Shown here one piece after another: positions 53,059 to 62,995 of a DNA stretch of 64,000 nt. Within the stretch, counting starts at the first letter, position 1. Each line of letters starts with the position of its first letter. Location of the stretch: contig NZ_FOPC01000012.1 of the NCBI RefSeq assembly GCF_900113375.1, positions 1 to 64,000 of the forward strand. The letters are read 5' to 3'. This DNA comes from Algoriphagus hitonicola (GTDB lineage Bacteria; Bacteroidota; Bacteroidia; Cytophagales; Cyclobacteriaceae). A program made the translations under genes and the position numbers. A model generated the notes under the pieces. It saw nothing but the letters and a program-made list of their open reading frames with translations, ran no database searches and was not told the origin of the DNA.

Positions 53059-54738
53059 ATGAGTGCAGAAAAAATCATCTTTTCCATGGCGGGTGTTTCC
53101 AAGATCTATCCACCACAGAAAAAAGTCCTGAAAGATATCTACCTCTCATTTTTTTACGGTGCCAAAATCGGCGTTCTCGGCCTCAATGGCTCAGGTAAAT
53201 CCTCCCTTCTTCGCATTATTGCCGGGGTGGATAAGGAATATCAGGGAGAAGTCGTGTTTTCGCCCGGCTATACCGTAGGGATGCTGGAGCAGGAACCCAT
53301 ACTCGATCCTACCAAAACAGTAAAAGAAGTAGTCGAAGAGGCAGTGGCAGATACCGTCAATTTATTGAAGGAGTTTGAGGAAATCAATGAGAAATTTATG
53401 GATCCGGCCCTGATGGAGGATCCGGATGCGATGGATAAATTGATCACGCGTCAAGGAGAGGTACAGGAGAAACTCGATGCTGCCAATGCCTGGGAGCTTG
53501 ATGTCATGCTGGACAAGGCCATGGATGCGCTGCGTCTTCCTCCGGCTGAGGCCAATGTCGCCAACCTATCCGGTGGAGAAAAGAGACGCGTGGCTCTTTG
53601 CCGGCTTTTGCTTCAAGAACCGGATGTCCTGTTGCTTGACGAACCTACCAACCACCTCGATGCAGAATCGGTGCATTGGCTGGAGCAACATCTGAAAAAC
53701 TATAAAGGAACTGTCATCGCTGTGACGCACGACCGATATTTCCTCGATAATGTAGCAGGATGGATTCTCGAACTCGATCGTGGCGAGGGAATTCCCTGGA
53801 AAGGAAATTATTCTTCTTGGCTAGACCAAAAGCAACAGCGTCTCAAGCAAGAGGAAAAAACCGAATCCAAGCGTCAAAAAACGCTAGAGCGGGAACTTGA
53901 ATGGATCCGAATGTCGCCCAAAGCTCGTCAATCCAAAGGGAAAGCCCGTCTCAATGCTTATGATAAACTGGTCGGTGAGGAAGCAAAAGAGAAAGAAGCC
54001 AAGCTGGAATTATTTATCCCGCCGGGACCGAGATTGGGCTCTAAAGTCATCGAGGCAAATCATGTATCCAAGGCTTTTGGAGATAAACTGTTGTTTGAAG
54101 ACCTTAGCTTTTCACTGCCTCAGGGAGGTATTGTAGGGATCATTGGTCCAAACGGTGCAGGAAAATCTACACTTTTCAAATTGATCACGGGACAGGAAAA
54201 AGCCGATTCCGGGAATTTCGAAGTAGGGGAAACCGTAAAGCTAGCCTATGTCGATCAGGAGCATGATTCACTAGATCCAAATAAAACGGTGTATCAGCTG
54301 ATTTCCGAAGGGAATGAGCTGATGAAGCTGGGAAATAAGGAGGTTAATTCTCGTGCTTATGTATCCAAGTTCAACTTTGCAGGCTCTGATCAGGAGAAAA
54401 AAGTTGGGGTGCTGTCTGGTGGGGAGCGAAACCGCGTTCACTTGGCCATTACCCTCAAGGAAGGCGGAAACTTACTTCTTCTTGATGAACCGACCAACGA
54501 TCTTGATGTGAATACACTTCGGGCTTTAGAGGAAGCTTTAGAAAACTTCGGAGGCTGTGCGGTGATTATTTCCCACGACCGGTGGTTTTTGGATCGGATT
54601 TGTACCCATATTTTGGCTTTCGAGGGAGATTCTCAGGTGTATTGGTTTGAGGGTAACTTCTCCGACTACGAAGAGAATAAGAAAAAGCGCCTCGGTGATG
54701 TGACGCCGAAGCGGATTCGGTATAAGAACCTGAAATAA
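53059..54738 (+). CDS. ettA: Energy-dependent translational throttle protein EttA (ABC-F)
   Basis: This is a 559-residue ABC-F protein with two ATPase domains: Walker A GLNGSGKSS and GPNGAGKST, signatures LSGGEKRR and LSGGERNR. The linker carries the EttA arm (LEWIRMSPKARQSKGKARLN). It binds the ribosomal E site and gates entry into elongation by ATP/ADP ratio. Confidence 0.96.
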   Translation: MSAEKIIFSMAGVSKIYPPQKKVLKDIYLSFFYGAKIGVLGLNGSGKSSLLRIIAGVDKEYQGEVVFSPGYTVGMLEQEPILDPTKTVKEVVEEAVADTVNLLKEFEEINEKFMDPALMEDPDAMDKLITRQGEVQEKLDAANAWELDVMLDKAMDALRLPPAEANVANLSGGEKRRVALCRLLLQEPDVLLLDEPTNHLDAESVHWLEQHLKNYKGTVIAVTHDRYFLDNVAGWILELDRGEGIPWKGNYSSWLDQKQQRLKQEEKTESKRQKTLERELEWIRMSPKARQSKGKARLNAYDKLVGEEAKEKEAKLELFIPPGPRLGSKVIEANHVSKAFGDKLLFEDLSFSLPQGGIVGIIGPNGAGKSTLFKLITGQEKADSGNFEVGETVKLAYVDQEHDSLDPNKTVYQLISEGNELMKLGNKEVNSRAYVSKFNFAGSDQEKKVGVLSGGERNRVHLAITLKEGGNLLLLDEPTNDLDVNTLRALEEALENFGGCAVIISHDRWFLDRICTHILAFEGDSQVYWFEGNFSDYEENKKKRLGDVTPKRIRYKNLK

Positions 54739-54780
54739 GTGCGCAGCTGCAATTGGCAAAAAGTCAGAAGTCTGAAACCA

Positions 54781-54814
54781 AACCCCTTGAAGAGAAATCT
54801 TCGAGGGGTTTTTT
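54781..54814 (+). terminator. Terminator after ettA
   Basis: AACCCCTtGAAGA pairs with TCTTCgAGGGGTT and is followed by a T-run. Confidence 0.9.
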
Positions 54815-54951
54815 AAGGTTTTAAAAGTTAAATAATTAAAAACCAGTCATTTAAAATCATTTTTATTCTAAAGCATGATGCCGTGTTGTGAATATTCAGT
54901 GGGTTTATTTGCCTTAAATTCGAAATAGCCTGACTATCGGTTAACTTACTT

Positions 54952-54959
54952 TAACTTTG
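54952..54959 (+). promoter_or_regulatory. Bacteroidota -7 element
   Basis: TAACTTTG fits TAnnTTTG, 64 nt before the beta-propeller gene. No TTG at the usual distance. Confidence 0.4.
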
Positions 54960-55023
54960 AACTAGAAATAGAGACTGAGATAGTACAATTGTCTTTAGTA
55001 CCTTTTCCAAAAATGAAAGAAAA

Positions 55024-56217
55024 ATGAGGGGGTTTTTACTTTTCATAGTCTTCTTAGTAACTGGTTTTGCTTGCCAATCCAATTCTGAGAAAACTGGTGA
55101 TATCCAAGTCAAAGAAATTTTTATCGATTTAGATCAACCTGTAAATTTCAAAGCCAGTCAGTTTTTTGACACCTGTTTTATTGTCCCTTTAGATAATCGG
55201 GAATTGATCGGGGAGGTAAGTGAGCTTTTTTTAGATGAAAATCATATGTTGATAACAGATAAAAGGAGTACCCAGAAGATTTATCTTTACGATTGGGAAG
55301 GAAGCCTAATTCAATTTTTGGGTACTGAGGGAGAAGGACCCGGGGAATATAAATTCCAGCGAAATATTCAACTTTTGTCAAAAGACGAATTTGTGTTGTA
55401 TAGCAGTGCGACAAATAAACTGGTTTATCAGAAATTTTCAGAGCAACTGGGGCAAGATTTGAATTTGGATACCTTGGGGCCATTAAAAGATTTTAAGCTG
55501 TTGAATGGCAACTACTATTTTGCCAGAGAAAATGAATCAAAAACCACCAATCAGATTTTGGTTTTTGATTCGGATTTTGAGCTTTTAGAAGAAATTAAGT
55601 TGGATGAAAAATTCCTCTCTCAGGACCAATCTAAATATGGGATGGGAAAGGAAAATTACTTTTTTCCGAAATGGGATGGTAAAGGGTTTTATTTTTCTGA
55701 TGTAGAAAATCCACATTTCTTGGATTTTGAAAATGATCTACTGAAGACCATTTATCGAGTTCGACTTTCTGAGCGAGAAATAGACTATTCGAAAATAAGT
55801 ACTGGCTCTGACCAGGGTAGACTAAACCTGGCCCGAAGTCAAAATCTAACTTACTTTGCTAATGCAGTTCAGGTTCATCCTGATTTTCTATTTATAGGGT
55901 ATGGTGATGGACCTATTTCAAAAATGGCCATTTGGGATAAGAAGTCGGATATCGCATATCCGGTTGAAAAAATAGAAAACGACTTTGCGGTCTTGCCAAA
56001 TATCAATTCAATAGGGATGAGTGCGGGTCTTACTGCTCAACCAGGATTTTATATATTCATGTTGGAGGCACCAATGTTAATTGATGTTTTGGAAAGAATC
56101 GATGAAAAAGATAATGTTTATTTAAAAAAACTGAGAGCCCTGAATATCCAAAAAGATGATAATCCGATACTGTTCATTTATCGATTTAAACAAAGTGTTA
56201 ATTTGAAATGGCCTTAA
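55024..56217 (+). CDS. 6-bladed beta-propeller lipoprotein
   Basis: This is a 397-residue protein with a lipoprotein signal (MRGFLLFIVFLVTGFAC, lipobox GFAC). The mature part shows NHL/6-bladed propeller blades (VSELFLDENHMLITDKRSTQ, LYDWEGSLIQFLGTEGEGPG, EYKFQRNIQLLSKDEFVLY). Typical of Bacteroidota BF3164-like lipoproteins; binding partner unknown. Confidence 0.88.
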   Translation: MRGFLLFIVFLVTGFACQSNSEKTGDIQVKEIFIDLDQPVNFKASQFFDTCFIVPLDNRELIGEVSELFLDENHMLITDKRSTQKIYLYDWEGSLIQFLGTEGEGPGEYKFQRNIQLLSKDEFVLYSSATNKLVYQKFSEQLGQDLNLDTLGPLKDFKLLNGNYYFARENESKTTNQILVFDSDFELLEEIKLDEKFLSQDQSKYGMGKENYFFPKWDGKGFYFSDVENPHFLDFENDLLKTIYRVRLSEREIDYSKISTGSDQGRLNLARSQNLTYFANAVQVHPDFLFIGYGDGPISKMAIWDKKSDIAYPVEKIENDFAVLPNINSIGMSAGLTAQPGFYIFMLEAPMLIDVLERIDEKDNVYLKKLRALNIQKDDNPILFIYRFKQSVNLKWP

Positions 56218-56538
56218 TTTTAGCCCTTTCTCCAATTTCTTCACTTTTCTTTTCTACGGAAATTTAATGTCTATGACCCCACTTTTTTATATTCCCGCTA
56301 ATATTGATTTTTATGTTTTCTTTCTTTAGATACCTCAAACTAAGATTTTTGGCAAAAAGTGGTCTATCTCTTAATTGGAGTCTGGATCAACGTCATCCTG
56401 TTTCCTCTTTAGTTAAATAATCAATAGAGTAGATTTAGCTATTGATCGGGAACTCACAATTTTCCTCCCAATTAAATTTTATAAGATGTTGCTTTTTAAA
56501 AGCTTGTTTGAGAAATTGTTAAAAAATGATTTCAGCCG

Positions 56539-56733
56539 ATGAGTCAGCGAAGATTTAGATTTCACATAGCCATGATTCTGATAGCTTTGGTCATCGGAGG
56601 CCTTTCCTAATGGCAAAGTGGCGTGTGGATGGAAGGGAGAAATCATGTTCCTAATTTTACTGCGATTGCAATGGTTTTTCTGGTTTTCTCGCAGGGAATA
56701 GCGCTTCGAATTGGGTTGAAGGAGAAAAAGTAA
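56539..56733 (+). pseudogene. Small two-helix membrane protein gene with an in-frame stop
   Basis: From ATG 56539 the frame reads MSQRRFRFHIAMILIALVIG then GLS, a TAA at 56608-56610, and continues in frame with WQSGVWMEGRNHVPNFTAIA then MVFLVFSQGIALRIGLKEKK to a stop at 56731-56733. Ignoring the internal TAA this is a 64-residue two-helix membrane protein. A mutation to stop or a sequencing difference both fit. The rest of the 534-nt gap (56218-56751) shows nothing else clear. Confidence 0.6.
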
Positions 56734-56751
56734 TGATTTGAATTTTAAAAT

Positions 56752-57159
56752 ATGAGATACCTTTCAATCGTGATTTTGATTGGACTTTTTTCCTTCGGCC
56801 AAAAGGCAGAGCGGGATCCTAGATTGATAGGACAGTGGATTACTTTATATTCTACCAATGGTACAGGTGAAATCCAAAGAGATATGCTCTTTGGTAAAAA
56901 CTATGTAGAAACGTTCACAAAAAGTGGCAAGTACATTTTAGATCCTCAATTTTTGAGGGATGATATGAAAAGTCGTGGTATCAATGAGCCTTTGGATTAT
57001 GCTTCTATTCCTACGTTTTCCTGGAAAACTGAAAATAACGAAGTTTTAATAATAGACTCTGGACAAGGTAGCCAGAAAATCCGATATGGCTTCTCCGGTG
57101 ATACTTTGCTTAAAGGCTACCCAAATGGGCATATTCGATATTTATTGAAGCGAAAATGA
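56752..57159 (+). CDS. Small secreted protein
   Basis: This is a 135-residue protein with a signal peptide (MRYLSIVILIGLFSFGQ). The mature part is beta-rich (LIGQWITLYSTNGTGEIQRD, QKIRYGFSGDTLLKGYPNGH), lipocalin-like in feel but not assigned. Its stop overlaps the ATG of the next, broken frame (ATGA). Confidence 0.7.
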   Translation: MRYLSIVILIGLFSFGQKAERDPRLIGQWITLYSTNGTGEIQRDMLFGKNYVETFTKSGKYILDPQFLRDDMKSRGINEPLDYASIPTFSWKTENNEVLIIDSGQGSQKIRYGFSGDTLLKGYPNGHIRYLLKRK

Positions 57160-57289
57160 GTCAAAAACCATACAAATACCTGAATGCTTTCATTTTCCAC
57201 TGCCCACATGGGTTTTGGGAGTAGTTATTGCATGGGGAGCAATTGCTTTTTTTATGGAAGTGATACGAAATAGAAAGAAATTCAACTAG
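57156..57289 (+). pseudogene. Frameshifted small membrane protein gene
   Basis: From ATG 57156 the frame gives MSQKPYKYLNAFIF then stops soon after a shift. In the next frame PLPTWVLGVVIAWGAIAFFM then EVIRNRKKFN continues to TAG 57287-57289. Joining them gives a plausible one-helix membrane protein, so a single-base indel near 57198-57215 is likely. With the pseudogene at 56539 it brackets the small secreted protein gene. Confidence 0.55.
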
Positions 57290-57404
57290 CTAAATTTTTG
57301 AATTTCAATTAATTTAAAAGGCTTGTTTTGGTACTACAAGATATTGTGTAATACTAACACAAGCTTTTTCCTTTTGATGATTATAACATTCGAGGAAATT
57401 CGGA

Positions 57405-58637
57405 TTACCCCTTTTTCCTCCTCAACTCCAATACCGTAATCTCCGGCCAAATTCCCACCCGTCCCGGAAAAGCAAGAAATCCAAAACCCCGATTCACATG
57501 TAAGAAGCGCCCCATTTCTTCGTAGAGTCCAGCCCATTTGGGATAGCGAAAGGAGGCAGGGCTCCATTTGACCCAGCCCGGTATTTCGATCCCAAACTGC
57601 ATTCCATGAGTATGTCCACTCAGGGTGAGATGAATAAATTGAGAGAAATTCTTTACCTGCTCATCGAAATGGGAAGGATCGTGACTCATTAAGACTTTAA
57701 AGCTTTGGTCCTTTAGGGTGGCAGTGGCTTTACCCAAATCTCCGTATTGCGCAAAGCCTTTCCCCCAGTTTTCTACCCCGATCAGATCAATACGGGCTTG
57801 TCTTTTTTGGATTTGGATGCTTTCATTTCGAAGAAGCTTAAAGCCAAGATCTTCGTGAACCTGAAAAAGACGCTGCAGATTGCTCACTTTAGCTTCTTTG
57901 CTCGGCCAATCCATGTAGTCTCCGTAGTCATGGTTGCCGAGTACGGAATATTTACCCATGGGAGCTTTTAGCTTATTGAATACTTCAATCCAAGGCTCCA
58001 TTTCTGCTGCCTGATTGTTGACCAAATCTCCGGTGAAAAGAATGACATCCGAATTTTGCTGATTGATCAAATCCACGCCGTACTCCAGTTTCTTTTTGTT
58101 GTCAAAACTCCCTGAGTGAATATCTGAAATCTGGGTGATGGTAAATCCGTCAAACTCCTCTGGGAGTTCGTCGAATTCCAAGCTGTGTTTGACCACTCGG
58201 TAGCGGTATTTCCCAATGAGCACTCCGTGTAAAATTCCCAAAAATGGAACTGCCGCAAGAATCAGAGCAGTTTGACTGATCATTTTTCTCCGTTCAGGCA
58301 AAAAATCGCCTTCTCTTTCTCCAGCGAAAGATTGAAAAGCCCCAGAAAGCAATCGCAGGATATCTTCTCCAAAAAGGATAGCGAGGATAATCAGTTTTGG
58401 GATGAGTGAGAGTATGAGTAGGGAGACCATTCGGCCAAAGCTGAGATTGATCGATCCTCTTTCGAAGGTCAAAAACACATAGCCGACAAAGAAATAGACC
58501 AGAATCGAAAAGCCCCAAAAGGCATATTTGACCCAAGGTTGGGAAGCGAGGGCAGTTTTGAAAGCTTGAAAGGAATACCAGTCGATCAGACCAAGGAAAA
58601 GGATGAATAAAATTAATCGAATTAGGATGCTGAGCAC
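57405..58637 (-). CDS. Membrane-anchored metallophosphoesterase
   Basis: This is a 410-residue protein. Four N-terminal membrane helices (LIRLILFILFLGLIDWYSF to SQTALILAAVPFLGILHGVL) precede a calcineurin-like phosphoesterase with ITQISDIHSGS (D-x-H), VILFTGDLVNN (GD), SVLGNHDYGDY (GNHD) and LSGHTHGMQFGI (GHTHG). Metal ligands are complete. Substrate unknown. Confidence 0.94.
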   Translation of the reverse strand: MLSILIRLILFILFLGLIDWYSFQAFKTALASQPWVKYAFWGFSILVYFFVGYVFLTFERGSINLSFGRMVSLLILSLIPKLIILAILFGEDILRLLSGAFQSFAGEREGDFLPERRKMISQTALILAAVPFLGILHGVLIGKYRYRVVKHSLEFDELPEEFDGFTITQISDIHSGSFDNKKKLEYGVDLINQQNSDVILFTGDLVNNQAAEMEPWIEVFNKLKAPMGKYSVLGNHDYGDYMDWPSKEAKVSNLQRLFQVHEDLGFKLLRNESIQIQKRQARIDLIGVENWGKGFAQYGDLGKATATLKDQSFKVLMSHDPSHFDEQVKNFSQFIHLTLSGHTHGMQFGIEIPGWVKWSPASFRYPKWAGLYEEMGRFLHVNRGFGFLAFPGRVGIWPEITVLELRRKKG

Positions 58638-58874
58638 GTGATAGCGGTTAAGTGGAAAGTTGGTTATTTGGCTGAAATTACCTGAACGGGAAGTAGAAAA
58701 GCAAGTTGGAAATATTGAAACGAAATTCTGGATTCTAAAATCTCGAGGAGTAAAATTTTTAAGTTATAGCCTGGGAAATTCTTTAGATGGTGGCTTTTTG
58801 GGCTCTTTGTGAATTTTAGTCTGTGTTTTCCTTTTCTTTGTAGCGGAATTTTTTCCCAACCAGCCTATTGACCT

Positions 58875-60185
58875 ATGAGACAGCTACTCCTCAGACCCGG
58901 AGCAGAGGAACTTTCCTATGAAATCCGCGGAATCGTAAAAAAAGCCCGACAGATCGAAGCGATTGGCTATTCGATCACCTGGGAAAATATCGGTGATCCC
59001 ATTCAAAAAAGTAATCAGGTGCCCGATTGGATGAAGGAAATTATTGCCGATCTGCTCAAAGAAGACAAAACCTACGGCTATGCGGATTCCAAAGGCGTAC
59101 TGGAAACCCGACAATTTTTAGCAGACCTAAATAATGATAAAATCGGGAGTCAAATTACAGCCGAAGACATTTTGTTTTTCAATGGTTTGGGGGATGCCAT
59201 AGCCAAGCTTTATCAATTCTTGATCCCAACAGCACGGATTATCGGGCCATCGCCTGCTTATTCGACGCACAGTTCGGCCGAGGCTGCCCACGCTAATACC
59301 GCCCCAATTACCTATAAACTCGATCCGGATAATCAGTGGCTGCCCGATATGGAGGACCTCTACCTGAAGGTCAAATACAATCCCTCGATTGTCGGGATTT
59401 TGATTATCAATCCGGATAACCCAACCGGCATGGTCTATCCGAAGGAAGTTTTGGAAGGCTTTGTCAAAATCGCCGAGGAGTTTAATCTGCTTTTGATTGC
59501 AGATGAAATCTATCACAATATCACCTACAATGGAATCGAGGCAGTGGCTTTGGCAGAAGTCATCGGAAGCCGTCCTGCCATTTCGCTTAAAGGGATTTCC
59601 AAAGAATTTCCTTGGCCCGGTGCTCGATGCGGCTGGATGGAGTTTCATAATCGGGAGGCGTCTGTAGAATTTTCCAAACTTTGTCAAACCCTCGAAAACG
59701 CCAAGATGATCGAGGTTTGCTCGACGATTTTACCTCAATTGGCGATCCCAAAAATCATGAATCATCCCGCTTATCAACCTTATCGGGAAAAAGCGAATGC
59801 AGCCATTGGGAAGCGCAGCGATTGGATGCGGGAGATTTTGGGAGATATTGAGGGGATCAAATTTAATCCTACTCAGGGCGCCTTTTACAATACGATTGTC
59901 TTTGATGAAAAACTTCTAAGCCCAGATCAATCCCTTCCGATTAGCGATCCGCGTTTGCAAGTCATGCTGGATTCTTGGCTGCTGGATAAAAGTATGCCTT
60001 TGGACAAGCGATTTGTGTATTATTTGCTGGCTGCTGAGCAAATCTGCGTGGTTCCGATATCTTCCTTTTGCTCAGATTTGAGAGGCTTCCGAGTGACGCT
60101 TTTGGAAGAAAACGAGGAAGTGTTTAAGGACACCTTTGAGCGATTGGGGAAAGCGATTAGGCAATATCTGAAATCAGAAATATAA
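58875..60185 (+). CDS. PLP-dependent aminotransferase (class I/II)
   Basis: This is a 436-residue enzyme. Fold-type I pattern: FNGLGDAIAKLYQFL, ILIINPDNPTGMVYPKEVLE (NPDNPTG), LLIADEIYHNITY (ADE-Y) and PLP-lysine region SLKGISKEFPWPGARCGWME (K in SKEF). Substrate unclear. Confidence 0.92.
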   Translation: MRQLLLRPGAEELSYEIRGIVKKARQIEAIGYSITWENIGDPIQKSNQVPDWMKEIIADLLKEDKTYGYADSKGVLETRQFLADLNNDKIGSQITAEDILFFNGLGDAIAKLYQFLIPTARIIGPSPAYSTHSSAEAAHANTAPITYKLDPDNQWLPDMEDLYLKVKYNPSIVGILIINPDNPTGMVYPKEVLEGFVKIAEEFNLLLIADEIYHNITYNGIEAVALAEVIGSRPAISLKGISKEFPWPGARCGWMEFHNREASVEFSKLCQTLENAKMIEVCSTILPQLAIPKIMNHPAYQPYREKANAAIGKRSDWMREILGDIEGIKFNPTQGAFYNTIVFDEKLLSPDQSLPISDPRLQVMLDSWLLDKSMPLDKRFVYYLLAAEQICVVPISSFCSDLRGFRVTLLEENEEVFKDTFERLGKAIRQYLKSEI

Positions 60186-60252
60186 AGTCAGAATTGAGGA
60201 GTAGGCAGTCACAGTTGGCAGTTGGCAGGCTATCTCACCTTGCCGATTTGAC

Positions 60253-60624
60253 TTATATCCTTTTAGAACCAAACTTTTCAGGATTTTCCATCATGTAGTT
60301 TAGAAGTTTCCCTATTTCAACGACTTCTTGGTCCAATTCTGAAAAAGTGGATGCATCAATATATTTACAAGCTAATGCGAAATTAAGCCAGACTTGGGTT
60401 TCCGTATTTTCCATATCCGAGTCGCTCAATTTGGAAATGAAATGTGCGGGATATCGTCGTTTTCGGTAACTGTCACCAATACAAGAACATACAGATCTGC
60501 TCGATCTTCGAATTTGATCCGTTAACGAATAAATTTCTTCCTTTGGAAAGTTTTTACTGATTTCAAAAATCCGCATAGCCAATTTGAATGCTTTTTGATA
60601 TGCGATTAAATCTCGATAATCCAT
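60253..60624 (-). CDS. Four-helix-bundle protein (23S rRNA intervening-sequence type)
   Basis: This is a 123-residue helical protein: DLIAYQKAFKLAMRIFEISK, SLTDQIRRSSRSVCSCIGDS and NFALACKYIDASTFSELDQE. The family was first seen in 23S rRNA intervening sequences but here is a free gene between core genes. Function unknown. Confidence 0.93.
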   Translation of the reverse strand: MDYRDLIAYQKAFKLAMRIFEISKNFPKEEIYSLTDQIRRSSRSVCSCIGDSYRKRRYPAHFISKLSDSDMENTETQVWLNFALACKYIDASTFSELDQEVVEIGKLLNYMMENPEKFGSKRI

Positions 60625-60690
60625 TTATTCCTTTTTACGTGATGAATTCTTTAATCTCTGCTTACTGTTTACTTCCACTGCCTACTATCG

Positions 60691-61626
60691 TCAATGATCT
60701 CTGACCTTCAAATCCGGGTCGGCGTCCCAGTTTTCCTCGGTTAAAATTGCACCTTCGAGTGTGCTGAGGTCAGGCTGTCCGGCATTGATCCAGGCGGTAT
60801 ACCAAAAGTCCGCGATCATTTTGATGGATTTGCGCATTTGTCGCTGCACCATGTCGTCCAAAGCGGCGGCATACGCTTCTGTAAATTCCCGGGAATAAAC
60901 TCGGACGGTCAGTCGGTTGCGCTCTTCAAAGCTGTATTTCTGATCTTCGGGAAACTGCGCGGTGAGTTCCTTTTCCACTCGCAAAACCGAATCCACCTGC
61001 GCATGGGATTCAGCCACTGCCTGCCAAATCGCTTGCTGTGGACGCTCGATGTATTCTGCTTTTCCCACCCAAAGAGTAAAATCCTCAGCCATCAATTCGG
61101 GGACCCTGCTTTCCCAAAATCCATGGATCCCTTCCTGCCCCGTCAGTTGACCGTTGTAATTTTGAGTGGTGTGAAGCGGTACATTTAGATCTCCCAAGTA
61201 ATGTCCCAAATCCGCCGAAATCCGAAGGATCGCCTCCCCGTTTTTTTTCTCCATCGCTTGGGTGAGGTTCAGGAAATTCAAATAGGCAGACCAAGGCCCA
61301 ATGCCATGAGCCCGGAGACTATCCTCTCCAAATTTTTCCACGGCATCAAACCAGTATTCCGGTAAAATATGCAGGGCCGAATCCCCGTAAACATCCAAAT
61401 CAATGTAATGCTTTTCGGCTTCGCCTTTGACCGCATATCTCCTTCGGTCAGGATTGACTGCCTTTTCGGTAATGAATTGAATATGTGGCTTGTAGAATGC
61501 AATCAGCTCAGGAGGCAGGGAATACACAGCCATTCGATTGATCAAGCTATGCGCATAAAATCCCCAAGGTGAAGGGATCAAAAACGGGGCAACCCAATAA
61601 AAAATCAACAGGCTCAAAAACTTCAT
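60691..61626 (-). CDS. Zinc-dependent phospholipase C / S1-P1 nuclease-like protein
   Basis: This is a 311-residue secreted protein. The signal peptide ends near ...FLIPSPWGFYAH, with the mature N-terminal Trp at WGFYAHSLINR as metal ligand. Later HYIDLDVYGDSAL and ADLGHYLGDLNVPLHTTQN give the D...HxxxD..H zinc set. Bacteroidota members are annotated as zinc dependent phospholipase C family; substrate unproven. Confidence 0.88.
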   Translation of the reverse strand: MKFLSLLIFYWVAPFLIPSPWGFYAHSLINRMAVYSLPPELIAFYKPHIQFITEKAVNPDRRRYAVKGEAEKHYIDLDVYGDSALHILPEYWFDAVEKFGEDSLRAHGIGPWSAYLNFLNLTQAMEKKNGEAILRISADLGHYLGDLNVPLHTTQNYNGQLTGQEGIHGFWESRVPELMAEDFTLWVGKAEYIERPQQAIWQAVAESHAQVDSVLRVEKELTAQFPEDQKYSFEERNRLTVRVYSREFTEAYAAALDDMVQRQMRKSIKMIADFWYTAWINAGQPDLSTLEGAILTEENWDADPDLKVRDH

Positions 61627-61756
61627 ATTTGAAGTTATTCAGAATTTTCAACTTTAAAAAGTCGAATTATCTCCTATATTTGCTGCAGATTAGTGCAATT
61701 GTAAAAAAAATCACTGATCAAAAATACCTGTGCAGAAAGGAATGTTGTAAATTCCT

Positions 61757-61787
61757 TTGGCAGAATTAATTATTTACAATAACTTTG
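61757..61787 (+). promoter_or_regulatory. Full Bacteroidota promoter for rpsT
   Basis: TTG (61757-61759), 20-nt spacer, TAACTTTG (61780-61787). Fits the consensus exactly. Leader to the ATG is about 45 nt. Confidence 0.85.
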
Positions 61788-61837
61788 CACTCCGATTCGG
61801 TATAGGGGAACAAAAAGAACTTTATTTAAATCAAGAT

Positions 61838-62092
61838 ATGGCAAATCACAAATCAGCTCTGAAAAGAATTCGTGCCAACGAAGCGAAGCGTTTGAGAAAC
61901 AGATATCAGGCCAAGACTACCAGAACTTTCATCAAAAGATTGAAGGCAGCTACTGACAAAGTAGAAGCTCAGGAGCTTTACCAGAAAGTATCTTCCTTGC
62001 TTGACAAACTTGCGAAGAAAAACGTGATTCATAAAAACAATGCTAGCAACAAAAAGTCTAGATTGGCCAAATTCGTTAACGCCTTGGCGTAA
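61838..62092 (+). CDS. rpsT: 30S ribosomal protein S20
   Basis: From ATG 61838 this gives 84 residues (MANHKSALKRIRANEAKRLR and AAT...QKVSSLLDKLAKKNVIH). The frame opens further upstream at 61757 inside the promoter, which cannot be the start. Terminator follows. Confidence 0.98.
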   Translation: MANHKSALKRIRANEAKRLRNRYQAKTTRTFIKRLKAATDKVEAQELYQKVSSLLDKLAKKNVIHKNNASNKKSRLAKFVNALA

Positions 62093-62117
62093 TTCCTTTT
62101 CGTAAAGAAAAACATTG

Positions 62118-62144
62118 AAAACCCTGCTAGTCAGGGTTTTTTTT
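62118..62144 (+). terminator. Terminator after rpsT
   Basis: AAACCCTG-ctagt-CAGGGTTT followed by T-run. Confidence 0.9.
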
Positions 62145-62190
62145 ATCCCTGAAAATCAGTATTTTTAGTTTTACATTTTTTTAATCAGTT

Positions 62191-62886
62191 ATGGATACTT
62201 ATACCTCGATTAAAATTTCACAACTTGCCGAGGAGGATCGTCCTCGCGAAAAGCTCCTGCTTCGCGGGAAAGGCTCACTCACTGATGCTGAATTGATTGC
62301 CATTTTGATCGGTTCGGGTACTCCCAAGATCAGTGCGGTGGATTTATCCCGGCATATTTTAGCCTCAGTCAATCATGATTTGGCGGCCTTGGCCCGGATG
62401 AGTATTCAAGATCTCAAAAAATTCAAAGGAATCGGCGAAGCAAAAGCCATCAGTATCGTCAGCGCTTTGGAACTGGGGCGGAGACGAAAGGAAGTTGAGC
62501 CTCAAAAACGATTTAAAATCTCCAGTTCAAAGGATGTATATGATGTGATGAAACCCGAAATGTATGATGAAGTGGTAGAGCATTTTTACCTTCTTTTGCT
62601 TACGCGAAGAAATCAGGTAATCAAAAAGGAGCGGATTTCCCAAGGGGGAACTTCCGGAACCGTGGTCGATGCCAAGGTCGTTTTCAAATCTGCCTTGGAT
62701 CATCATGCCCAGTCAATTATCCTGGTTCATAATCATCCCAGCGGTAGTCTCAGTCCTTCCGAACAAGACCGTCGGTTGACCAATCGACTGACAGAAATTG
62801 GTCGTGCGATGGATTTACCTATTCTCGACCATGTAATTTTTACAGATACGGGGTATTTTAGCTTCGCCGATGAAGGCATTTTATAG
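62191..62886 (+). CDS. radC: RadC family JAB/MPN+ protein
   Basis: This is a 231-residue protein. N-terminal HhH-like part (DRPREKLLLRGKGSLTDAEL, KKFKGIGEAKAISIVSALEL) then the metalloprotease-like domain with VHNHPSGSLSPSEQDRRLT (HxH...S..D). Despite the name a role in DNA repair is not established. Confidence 0.95.
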   Translation: MDTYTSIKISQLAEEDRPREKLLLRGKGSLTDAELIAILIGSGTPKISAVDLSRHILASVNHDLAALARMSIQDLKKFKGIGEAKAISIVSALELGRRRKEVEPQKRFKISSSKDVYDVMKPEMYDEVVEHFYLLLLTRRNQVIKKERISQGGTSGTVVDAKVVFKSALDHHAQSIILVHNHPSGSLSPSEQDRRLTNRLTEIGRAMDLPILDHVIFTDTGYFSFADEGIL

Positions 62887-62995
62887 ATAAAAGAAGATTA
62901 GAAATAGTGCCGATCGAGGATAGGTTGTATTTTTGAGGACTAGTTGAACTAACCTGCTGTTAAAGAAAGGAGCACGGGAAAATCCATCTTGATTC

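Noticed and set aside
59127-59687. 186-residue open frame on the minus strand
   Set aside because: Shadow of the aminotransferase gene.
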